From a bacterium (GTDB taxonomy: Bacteria; Cyanobacteriota; Vampirovibrionia; Gastranaerophilales; Gastranaerophilaceae): DNA of 44,307 nucleotides. Made by a program: the position numbers and the translations under genes. The notes under the pieces are model-generated. The model worked only from the letters and a program-made list of their open reading frames with translations, did not search any database and was not told the DNA's origin. The stretch lies in assembly GCA_017471365.1 (NCBI GenBank), contig JAFUUC010000106.1:1-44307 (forward strand), in the 5' to 3' direction. Shown here piece after piece: positions 1 through 6,391 of this stretch (positions are counted from its first letter, which is position 1; every line of letters begins with the position of its first letter).

Positions 1-544
1 AATCCACTACATCTACTGTTTTTTCTTCATCGTCAGCAAAATATTTGATCTCATTGTACGGTATACATTCTTTGAATGCTGAATTAGTACCGTCGCAGAT
101 CTTTGTAATCTTCATGTACTTAGATAATTCTTCTGCAAATTCAGCGGTACTACTGTAGGTGTTGTTGATACCGCCATGCAAGTCGAGCATGTTAAGTCCT
201 TGAATAAGCTTAGCTTCGGTGACTTTCTTTTGATTACCGTCGACTTTTTCGTTCACTTTTGCGATCAGTGTTGGCAGAGTTAATGCTGCGACTACGCCGA
301 TAATTGCAAGGGTGATTAATACTTCGGCTAAAGTAAAGGCTGCCTTACCCCTAACGGGGACGGCACCCACCCTAGCCCTCCCTCGAAGGGAGGAAGTTTT
401 TTCAGTGGTGGTGTGTTTGCCCCTTGCGGGGAACAGACCCACCCTTAGTCCCTCCATAGCTAGGGAGGGAAGTTTTCCCGTGATTTCTTCATTTACCCCC
501 GTAGTACACTCTGCTAAAGTAAATGCTTGTTTAAAATTTTTCAT
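1..544 (-). CDS. Prepilin-like protein, 5' part only (runs off the window start)
   Basis: The start codon is ATG at 544, preceded by a good ribosome binding site (GGAGG, about 549-553). About 181 codons are visible and the 3' end lies outside the window. Residues 8-12 read FTLAE but are not followed by a hydrophobic stretch. A second AFTLAE at 69-74 leads directly into VLITLAIIGVVAALTLPTLI, a typical class III prepilin/pseudopilin helix. The ~57 residues between are encoded by GC-rich palindromic repeats. After the helix the sequence is nearly identical to the complete paralogue at 29605-30948 (shared KVNEKVDGNQKK and CDGTNSAF stretches). The residue before the second FTLAE is Ala, not the usual Gly, so cleavage by prepilin peptidase is uncertain. 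Likely an exported pilin-like surface protein. An XRE regulator (694-1011) is divergently transcribed. Confidence 0.8.
   Translation of the reverse strand, partial: MKNFKQAFTLAECTTGVNEEITGKLPSLAMEGLRVGLFPARGKHTTTEKTSSLRGRARVGAVPVRGKAAFTLAEVLITLAIIGVVAALTLPTLIAKVNEKVDGNQKKVTEAKLIQGLNMLDLHGGINNTYSSTAEFAEELSKYMKITKICDGTNSAFKECIPYNEIKYFADDEEKTVDVVD
342..500 (-). repeat. Two tandem GC-rich palindromic repeats inside the prepilin coding region
   Basis: Two related units lie in tandem. One has a near-perfect 20-nt palindrome at 450-469 (CCCTCC-ATAGCTA-GGGAGGG on the plus strand). The other has arms CCTCCCT 377-383 and AGGGAGG 387-393. Each is followed on the coding strand by an AGGGTGGGT-type box and then a second small hairpin of the CCCCG(C/T)(A/T)AGGGG kind. 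The same unit lies in the prepilin at 29605-30948 and between genes at 43631-43665. The segment is in frame and free of stops on the coding strand. Its G+C content contrasts with the AT-rich neighbourhood. Confidence 0.8.
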
Positions 545-693
545 AATTACCTCCATATTCATGTGCTATATCAATTGTTGCCAATATTTATATTGTAACG
601 CATTAATAATACTAATGCAATACATCAACTATTAAATAAATTGTTGATATGCCATATTCTTAATAATACAGAGTAAGAAGACATAATTGACAT

Positions 694-1011
694 ATGAGTA
701 TTAAAGAACAATTTGGTAAACGGCTCAGGGAATTGCGTACCGGAAAAAATATAACGCAAGAAAAACTTTCCGAAGCTATCGGTATTCAGCCTGAAAACTA
801 TTCCCGTATTGAAAATGGTCTCTCCTTTCCAAAGCCTGAAAACATTGAAAAAATCGCATTAATATTAGGTGTTGATACCAAAGAACTTTTTGAATTTGAT
901 CATTTCTCCGATTTTAATTTAATAAAAGAAAGATTAACAAAAAAACTAACTTCTGACGAAGATACTGCCAGATTAATATATAAATTTTTAAAAAGTATCG
1001 GGAAATTATAA
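694..1011 (+). CDS. XRE-family transcriptional regulator (105 aa)
   Basis: A small DNA-binding regulator. Residues about 6-62 form a Cro/CI-type helix-turn-helix, with the typical FGKRLRELR, TQEKLSEAIGI and YSRIENG blocks. The remaining ~40 residues are charged and helical, perhaps for dimerisation. It aligns over its whole length with the 103-residue regulator at 29157-29468 (RIENG.SFP..EN.EKIA..L). Both sit divergent to a prepilin gene with a short intergenic region, so control of the prepilin and of itself is a reasonable inference. The upstream ribosome binding site is weak. The target operator is unproven. Confidence 0.85.
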   Translation: MSIKEQFGKRLRELRTGKNITQEKLSEAIGIQPENYSRIENGLSFPKPENIEKIALILGVDTKELFEFDHFSDFNLIKERLTKKLTSDEDTARLIYKFLKSIGKL

Positions 1012-1016
1012 TTTTA

Positions 1017-1075
1017 TCCTCTATATAGAGGAGGACTCCCTCATTTTAATATCCTAGAATATTACAACGAGGGAG
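1017..1075 (+). terminator. Palindrome and hairpin after the XRE gene
   Basis: A perfect 16-nt palindrome (TCCTCTATATAGAGGA, 1017-1032) starts six bases after the XRE stop codon. It is followed by a second hairpin with arms CTCCCTC (1035-1041) and GAGGGAG (1069-1075), whose interior also pairs (AATAT/ATATT). There is no clear U-tract, so this could be an inefficient terminator, an operator, or the leader of the small peptide starting at 1079. Confidence 0.4.
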
Positions 1076-1078
1076 ATT

Positions 1079-1171
1079 ATGAAAAAGATTATTATAATCC
1101 TTGGAGTGCTTATATTTATTAATATCATAGTTGCAAGTATTTGTAAAGCATTTGCTTCAACACTGCTCTAG
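1079..1171 (+). CDS. Possible 30-residue hydrophobic peptide
   Basis: ATG at 1079 follows a plausible ribosome binding site (GAGGGAG, 1069-1075). The peptide is MKKIIIILGVLIF followed by NIIVASICKAFASTLL. It has a lysine start and a long aliphatic stretch, like a signal peptide or single-span membrane peptide. Its TAG stop overlaps the stop of the convergent gatA. It may be a genuine small membrane peptide, the remains of a secreted protein gene, or chance. There is no homology I can name. Confidence 0.35.
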   Translation: MKKIIIILGVLIFINIIVASICKAFASTLL

Positions 1172-2631
1172 ATATCGGCAAGTTTTGTGTAGAAATCATT
1201 AGCCTGTTCAAATTGATATGCAAAATTAAACAATCTTGTTTCTTGCATTTGTGGTGCCAAAATCTGTAAACCAATCGGCATACCCGAATTATCAAAACCG
1301 GCAGGAACACTCATACCAGGCAAGCCTGCAAGGTTGCAACTGATTGTTGCAATATCTGTTAAATACATTGCAAGCGGATCAGATGATTTTGCACCAAGTT
1401 CAAACGCCGTATTCGGGCAAGTTGGAGATATTAACACATCAACCTCTTTGAAAGCTTCAAGAAATTCTTGAGTAACCAACGCTCTCATTTGTTGAGCTTT
1501 TTTATAATATGCATCGTAATAACCGGCAGAAAGTGCATAAGTTCCAAGCATTATACGACGTTTAACTTCCGGTCCAAAACCTTCAGCACGTGTACGTGTA
1601 TACATATCCATCAAATTTTCAGGATTTGAGCAGCGATAACCGTATCTTACACCGTCAAATCTTGCCAAATTTGAACTACATTCGGCAGTTGCCAAAATAT
1701 AATAAATACCAATCGAATATTTCAAATTCTTCAATGAAACTTCTTTAATTTCGCAACCGAGTTTTTTGTACGTTTCAATAGCATTTTCAATTGCTTTTTG
1801 AACTTCAGGCATATTACCTTCTGTGATAAGTTCTTTTATCACACCAACTTTTCTACCTTTAATATCATTTTTCAAAAAATCAGCATAATGTTCAACCGGC
1901 ATATTCAAAGATGTAGAGTCTTTAGGATCGTGTCCTGAAATAACTTCTAATAAATTCGCTGCATCTTCAACACTTCTTGCAAAAGGTCCAATTTGGTCTA
2001 ATGAAGAAGCAAATGCGATTAATCCATACCGTGAAACCCTTCCATAAGTCGGTTTCATACCTACAATACCGCAAAAACTTGCCGGTAAACGAATTGAACC
2101 ACCGGTATCAGATCCAAGTGCCAAAGTTGCTTCGCAAGAAGAAACACTAGCCGCAGAACCTCCAGAAGATCCGCCCGGAACTTTATTTAAATCCCAAGGA
2201 TTGTGAACCTTGCCAAATGCAGAGTTTTCGTTGGATGACCCCATTGCAAATTCATCTAAATTTGCTTTACCAACAATTGGAACAAAGTTGTCAAGAAGCT
2301 TTTGTGCAACTGTCGAATTGAAAGGTGAAACAAAGTTTTCTAAAATTTTGCTTGAAGCAGTTGTTTTTGAACCAACTAAATTCATATTATCCTTCAATGC
2401 AAGGGGAATTCCGGCAAGTAGAGGTAAATCTTCGCCTTTTGCAATTTTTTCATCCACTTTTTTTGCCGTTTCCATGGCAGTTTCTTGAGTTAAAGAATTA
2501 AATGCACCGATTTTATCTTCTACGGAATTTATTCTTTCAAATGCTGCTTGAGTAAGTTCTACAGCGGAAATCTCTTTATTTTTCAAAGCTCTGCTCTGTT
2601 CTGTAGCAGTCTTTTTTAACAGCTCGTTCAT
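1168..2631 (-). CDS. gatA: Asp-tRNA(Asn)/Glu-tRNA(Gln) amidotransferase subunit A
   Basis: Catalytic subunit of the GatCAB complex. It releases ammonia from glutamine so that misacylated Glu-tRNA(Gln) or Asp-tRNA(Asn) can be amidated in the cytoplasm. The 487 residues match the usual length. The amidase signature family triad is visible: Lys80 (IPLALKDN), cis-Ser155 (GGSSGGSAA) and nucleophile Ser179 (GSDTGGSIR), with the family spacing. The C-terminal LAGLPGMSVPAG and GLQILAP blocks are also typical. The start ATG at 2631 follows GGAG with good spacing. gatB and gatC are not in the window, so the subunits are not in one operon here. It ends tail-to-tail with a possible small peptide. Confidence 0.96.
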   Translation of the reverse strand: MNELLKKTATEQSRALKNKEISAVELTQAAFERINSVEDKIGAFNSLTQETAMETAKKVDEKIAKGEDLPLLAGIPLALKDNMNLVGSKTTASSKILENFVSPFNSTVAQKLLDNFVPIVGKANLDEFAMGSSNENSAFGKVHNPWDLNKVPGGSSGGSAASVSSCEATLALGSDTGGSIRLPASFCGIVGMKPTYGRVSRYGLIAFASSLDQIGPFARSVEDAANLLEVISGHDPKDSTSLNMPVEHYADFLKNDIKGRKVGVIKELITEGNMPEVQKAIENAIETYKKLGCEIKEVSLKNLKYSIGIYYILATAECSSNLARFDGVRYGYRCSNPENLMDMYTRTRAEGFGPEVKRRIMLGTYALSAGYYDAYYKKAQQMRALVTQEFLEAFKEVDVLISPTCPNTAFELGAKSSDPLAMYLTDIATISCNLAGLPGMSVPAGFDNSGMPIGLQILAPQMQETRLFNFAYQFEQANDFYTKLADI

Positions 2632-2792
2632 TTTTTCTCCTTAAAAGCTAATCTTCAAAAAAATTCTATGACAAACAAAATACGAAGGCAAGTTGCTTAT
2701 TTTTGCAAGATCCGTGAATTTGTTAATCAATCAAATAAACGATTATTTTAACAAAATCTAGAAAAAAGATATGTTAATGTTACAATTTTATT

Positions 2793-4679
2793 ATGAGTGT
2801 TACGTGGGATGAATTGATACAACAAATTAAAAGCAAGCTCAATATAGTAGATGTTGTATCAGAACAAGTTGTTCTAAAAAAGAAAGGAAATAATTATTGG
2901 GGATTGTGTCCTTTTCATAAGGACAAAAACCCTTCATTTTGCGTAACTCCGCATATGGGAATTTATAAATGCTTTAGTTGCGGTGAAGCCGGAGATGCAA
3001 TAAAGTTCATTATGAAAACCAAAAATATGGAGTTCAAAGACGTAATAGAAGATCTTGCTGAAAAATTTGGTTTTGAGATGCCGGAATCCCATAAAGGTGC
3101 CGGAAATACACGTGAACTTAAAGAGCAAATGCTCAAAGCAACTGAAATTGCAGCAATGTTTTACAATGATTTACTGCTGAGAAACAAAGATGAAAATGCT
3201 CAAATTGCTATGCAATATCTTACAAAGCGTGGTATAGGCACTGATATTATAAAAAAATTTCACCTTGGTGTAGCATCAAAATCGTCTTCAATGCTTTATG
3301 ATGAATTAAGAAAAGATTTTTCTAATGACGTTTTAGAAAAAGCCGGTCTTATTTTAAAAAGTGAAAAAGGTGGATATGTTGACAGATTTCGTAATCGTGT
3401 AATTATACCTATCCAAAATGAAAATGGTCAATTTGTAGCATTTGGAGCTAGAGCAATTGAAGCAGGTCAAAATCCAAAATATTTGAACTCGACAGATTCA
3501 TTAATATATAATAAAAGTCGTCTATTATACGGACTTTATACGGCAAAAGATTCCATTAAAGAAGAAGATGGTGCCATTCTTATGGAAGGTTATTTTGATG
3601 TAATTTCTTCTCAGGCTCACGGAATTACAAATTGCGTAGCTTCTTGCGGTACTTCACTTACAACAGACCACGTTAAACTTTTGTCGCGTTATACCAAGTC
3701 AAGACGAATTTATTTATCATTTGATACCGATTCAGCAGGTCAAAAAGCTACTGCACGCGGAGCAGCAGTGATTAGAGAGGTTTTTGCAGGGTTAGGTAAT
3801 ATTAAACAATTTGATGAAAGTTATGTTATGTCAGGAAATGACAATTATGCTTGTGAAATTAGAGTAATTGCACCTCCGGAAGGAAAAGACCCTGATGAAT
3901 TTGTACGTAGTGTCGGAGCTGATGCTTACAAAATGTATATTCAAAATGCTCCGTTATTTATTGACTTTCAGATAAATAGTATATTAAAAAATAAGGATAA
4001 ATATAAAACCCCGCAAGAAAAAGCCCAATTTGTCAGCACTTTTATTCCTGTTTTGTCTGAAATTCAAAACAGAATAATTCGTGCAGAATACACAGATATG
4101 GTAGCTCAAGCATTAGGAGTAGATTCCAATGATATAAAAACTGAGATTAACGCATTTGAAAAGGCAAATATTCCTCAAGTGGAAAGAATTGTTAAAAATG
4201 TAACAAAAAATGATTCAATTTTAAAAAAAGCGCAAAAAAAATTATTGAGCATGTTTTTTGTACCCGACAGTCATTTTACATTTGCCCAAATCAATGAAAT
4301 GATTGGCGACGTTACATTCGATGATGAAATATTAATAATTGTAAAATCCACAATTGACAAATTGATATGTACCGTAAATAATGTGAAAGAATTAATAGAA
4401 CATTTATACACTGAATTTGTTGAAAACCCTAACGCACAGGCACTTTTGCCGGAGTTGGCACAGGCTAGTGAAGCATACAAAGGCTTAAGTGATGAGGAGT
4501 TTGAAAACACTATAAAAGAGGTGGTTGCAAAAATTAATCAGTGTAAACACGCTCAAGAAATTAAACACATTAGAAAAAAATATCAGGAAATAGATGACAA
4601 TGATCCTGAAGCCCTAAAAATTCAAATACAGCTTAGAGATAAAATCAAAAACAAAAATAAAAAATCGGAGATGAATTAG
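2793..4679 (+). CDS. dnaG: DNA primase
   Basis: Makes RNA primers for the replication fork together with the DnaB helicase. The 628-residue protein has the N-terminal CHC2 zinc-binding domain (Cys39, His42, Cys60, Cys63) and the RNA polymerase/TOPRIM core. The TOPRIM core shows Glu265 in LMEGYFDV and Asp311/Asp313 in SFDTDSAG. The less conserved C-terminal ~190 residues would be the helicase-binding region. Its TAG stop directly abuts the ATG of rpoD, giving the classic dnaG-rpoD macromolecular synthesis pairing. The usual rpsU is absent upstream. Confidence 0.96.
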   Translation: MSVTWDELIQQIKSKLNIVDVVSEQVVLKKKGNNYWGLCPFHKDKNPSFCVTPHMGIYKCFSCGEAGDAIKFIMKTKNMEFKDVIEDLAEKFGFEMPESHKGAGNTRELKEQMLKATEIAAMFYNDLLLRNKDENAQIAMQYLTKRGIGTDIIKKFHLGVASKSSSMLYDELRKDFSNDVLEKAGLILKSEKGGYVDRFRNRVIIPIQNENGQFVAFGARAIEAGQNPKYLNSTDSLIYNKSRLLYGLYTAKDSIKEEDGAILMEGYFDVISSQAHGITNCVASCGTSLTTDHVKLLSRYTKSRRIYLSFDTDSAGQKATARGAAVIREVFAGLGNIKQFDESYVMSGNDNYACEIRVIAPPEGKDPDEFVRSVGADAYKMYIQNAPLFIDFQINSILKNKDKYKTPQEKAQFVSTFIPVLSEIQNRIIRAEYTDMVAQALGVDSNDIKTEINAFEKANIPQVERIVKNVTKNDSILKKAQKKLLSMFFVPDSHFTFAQINEMIGDVTFDDEILIIVKSTIDKLICTVNNVKELIEHLYTEFVENPNAQALLPELAQASEAYKGLSDEEFENTIKEVVAKINQCKHAQEIKHIRKKYQEIDDNDPEALKIQIQLRDKIKNKNKKSEMN

Positions 4680-5774
4680 ATGACAAGAAAAAGACAACCG
4701 GGTTCTTCTGTAATCAGCGTAGATGAAGATTCTTCAATGGAGTTACAAGATCTTGATGATAGTTCTTCTATGGAACCGGAACGTGAACCTGTAAATTATA
4801 TGAATGTTGATATTTCGACGGATAATATTGAAGATATCGTGACTTCAAAGATGAATGGTGAGAAAGTTGACGATATCTATGTAATGCATTCATCAGATGA
4901 TGGCGAAGGACGCGAAATTGATGTACCTAAAAATGTTGCTATTGATGATCCTGTCAGACTCTATTTGCGTGAAATTGGAAGAATTAAACTTTTGTCTGCC
5001 AGTGAAGAAGTTGAACTTGCAAAGAAAATTCTAGAAGGTGGTACTCCGGGAGCAATTGCAAAAAGGAAACTTGTTCAAGCAAACTTGCGTTTGGTTGTTA
5101 GTATTGCGAAGAAATATATTGGACGTGGTATGCTTTTCCTTGACTTGATTCAGGAAGGTAACCTTGGTTTAATTCGTGCTGCTGAAAAATTTGATCATGA
5201 AAGAGGATTTAAATTTTCGACATATGCGACCTGGTGGATTAGACAGGCGATTACACGAGCGATTGCTGATCAAGCAAGAACAATAAGAATCCCTGTTCAC
5301 ATGGTTGAAACTATTAATAAATTGAAAAAAGTTACCAGAAAATTGGCTCAGGATCTTTCAAGAAAGCCTACTGAAGACGAGCTTGCTGCGGAAATGAATG
5401 TTTCTATAGTTAAGCTTCGTGAGATTATTAAAATTGCACAAGAACCATTGTCACTTGAAACACCTATTGGTAAAGAAGAAGATTCTCGTTTGGGTGATTT
5501 TATTGAAGACAAGGAAGCCGATGCACCTGTTAAAATGGTAGCTTCCGAACTTTTGAAAGAAGATTTGGCGGAAGTTTTATGTACATTGTCTGCTCGTGAA
5601 CGTGATGTATTAAGATTACGTTTTGGTATGGATGATGGTAGACAAAGAACTTTGGAAGAAGTTGGTCAATTGTTCGGTGTGACTAGAGAACGTATTAGAC
5701 AAATTGAAGCGAAGGCACTTAGAAAACTTCGTCATCCAAATCGTAAAAAAAGATTGGAAGAATATGTTGAATAA
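4680..5774 (+). CDS. rpoD: Primary RNA polymerase sigma factor (sigma-70 group 1)
   Basis: Directs RNA polymerase to housekeeping promoters. The 364 residues start with an acidic, serine-rich ~85-residue segment. Region 1.2 follows ([14 protein letters not shown]), then region 2 with the -10 recognition helix ([17 protein letters not shown]), region 3, and region 4 with the -35 helix-turn-helix ([20 protein letters not shown]). The N-terminal region is short and lacks the large non-conserved region of proteobacterial RpoD, as in cyanobacteria and Firmicutes. It is translationally adjacent to dnaG with no intergenic base and is followed by a strong terminator. Confidence 0.96.
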   Translation: MTRKRQPGSSVISVDEDSSMELQDLDDSSSMEPEREPVNYMNVDISTDNIEDIVTSKMNGEKVDDIYVMHSSDDGEGREIDVPKNVAIDDPVRLYLREIGRIKLLSASEEVELAKKILEGGTPGAIAKRKLVQANLRLVVSIAKKYIGRGMLFLDLIQEGNLGLIRAAEKFDHERGFKFSTYATWWIRQAITRAIADQARTIRIPVHMVETINKLKKVTRKLAQDLSRKPTEDELAAEMNVSIVKLREIIKIAQEPLSLETPIGKEEDSRLGDFIEDKEADAPVKMVASELLKEDLAEVLCTLSARERDVLRLRFGMDDGRQRTLEEVGQLFGVTRERIRQIEAKALRKLRHPNRKKRLEEYVE

Positions 5775-5777
5775 AAG

Positions 5778-5800
5778 GTTGGGTTTTACCCAACTTTTTT
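5778..5800 (+). terminator. Rho-independent terminator of dnaG-rpoD
   Basis: Perfect 7-bp stem GTTGGGT/ACCCAAC with a 3-nt loop, followed by six T. It lies 4 nt after the rpoD stop codon. Confidence 0.9.
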
Positions 5801-5840
5801 ATTTGTCTATAAAAAAATTTGTGATACAATAAATGTACAT

Positions 5841-5912
5841 GCGGGCATAGTTCAGTGGTAGAATGTCTCCTTCCCAAGGAGAAGATCGCGAGTTCGAGTC
5901 TCGTTGCCCGCT
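5841..5912 (+). tRNA. tRNA-Gly (anticodon CCC)
   Basis: A full cloverleaf can be drawn. The acceptor stem is GCGGGCA/TGCCCGC. The D arm is of the GTTCAGTGGTAGAAT type. The anticodon stem TCTCC/GGAGA carries loop TTCCCAA (anticodon CCC, U33 present). The T arm reads GCGAGTTCGAGTCTCGT. The discriminator is T and CCA is not encoded. The acceptor body is that of bacterial tRNA-Gly. A 22-nt copy of its 3' end and flank recurs 177 bp downstream. Confidence 0.95.
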
Positions 5913-6095
5913 GATAAAGCAGACTCTACAAGGAGTCTTTTTTTATGGGAACGAAGACGAGAACTCGCCAAGCATTAGCTTGGCTGGAAAGTTCGAGCGA
6001 CCTGCGAGCAGAGGCTGGAAGGCGGGGTGTTGAACCCCGCCAGTAATGCCGTTTAATGCGAGCAGGTCAAGACAGTCTCGTTGCCCGCTGATAAA
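5897..6095 (+). repeat. Direct repeat of the tRNA-Gly 3' end flanking a structured GC-rich segment
   Basis: The 22 nt at 5897-5918 (last part of the T arm, acceptor strand and 7 nt of flank) recur exactly at 6074-6095. Between them lie ~125 bp of GC-rich non-coding DNA with nested hairpins. These are GCCAAGC/GCTTGGC (about 5977-5994), GGCGGGGT/ACCCCGCC (about 6022-6042), and an outer GACCTGC/GCAGGTC pair. The arrangement resembles attachment-site duplication by an element integrated at a tRNA, or a mobile tRNA-3'-end-associated repeat. No integrase is present, and no convincing gene lies in the segment. Confidence 0.7.
5921..5944 (+). terminator. Terminator after tRNA-Gly
   Basis: Stem AGACTC (5921-5926) / GAGTCT (5933-5938), followed by a run of seven T. 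It sits 8 nt after the tRNA and would end its transcript. Confidence 0.85.
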
Positions 6096-6190
6096 AAAGC
6101 CTCTCTGAACTGCAACCCTAAAACTAGACAAAGTAAAAAAAGTCGGTTTTAGGGTTGCAGTTTACTTTAGGAAGGGGCTTTTTTTTAAAT
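6091..6190 (+). terminator. Long hairpin with 17-bp perfect stem, ending in a T-run
   Basis: Arms 6108-6124 (AACTGCAACCCTAAAAC) and 6146-6162 are exactly complementary over 17 bp with a 21-nt loop. Outside them AAAAAAGCC (from about 6092) can pair with GGCTTTTTT near 6176-6184, after which the sequence is T-rich. It may act as a strong terminator isolating nrdD from the tRNA unit, or be a miniature inverted-repeat element. Confidence 0.5.
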
Positions 6191-6228
6191 TAGTTGCATA
6201 ATTTTAAAATTTATTCTACAATGCTTAC

Positions 6229-6335
6229 AATACAGTTTGAGGAAAGTATGGGTGAAAGTCCCTCACTGGTCCGCAGCCGTTACAGTCGGAATGCTCAAGT
6301 CTGTTTTTAGTACACCTCGAGACAGGAATTTGGGA
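6229..6335 (+). promoter_or_regulatory. Cobalamin-type riboswitch upstream of nrdDG
   Basis: The leader holds the conserved core pattern of cobalamin aptamers. GAGGAAAGT is followed by GGGTGAAAGTCCC (about 6250-6262), then a CACTGGTCCGCAGCCGTTA-like box (6264-6282), and then CAGTCGGAATGCTCAAGTC. This follows the family consensus GGTGnAA..CC..GnCCGCnnCnGTnA..GTCnGA. It ends ~60 nt before the nrdD start. In other bacteria such switches shut off B12-independent isoenzymes when B12 is available. By inference this one represses the class III reductase when a B12-dependent class II reductase can work. Exact boundaries are approximate. Confidence 0.78.
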
Positions 6336-6391
6336 GAGTTGATCTCTAAAAAATACCAATTTCTGCCTTTTTGAAAGAAAAGGAGATTGTT

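Noticed and set aside
450-500. CRISPR array made of the palindromic units
   Set aside because: Units are adjacent, of varying length, with no regular unique spacers, and no cas genes are present.
312-635. Open frame of 107 codons on the plus strand
   Set aside because: It is antisense to the left-edge prepilin and its openness comes from the GC-rich repeats. No ribosome binding site, and the opposite strand encodes a recognisable prepilin.
5841-6095. Second tRNA gene at the repeat
   Set aside because: Only the last part of the T arm and acceptor strand is repeated; there is no D arm or anticodon arm before 6074.
5943-6131. Open frame of 62 codons on the minus strand across the structured segment
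   Set aside because: It covers hairpins and the duplicated tRNA end; no start signals and no plausible protein composition.
6371-6391. Upstream TTG start for nrdD
   Set aside because: The ribosome binding site AAGGAG lies downstream of this TTG and fits ATG 6392 instead.
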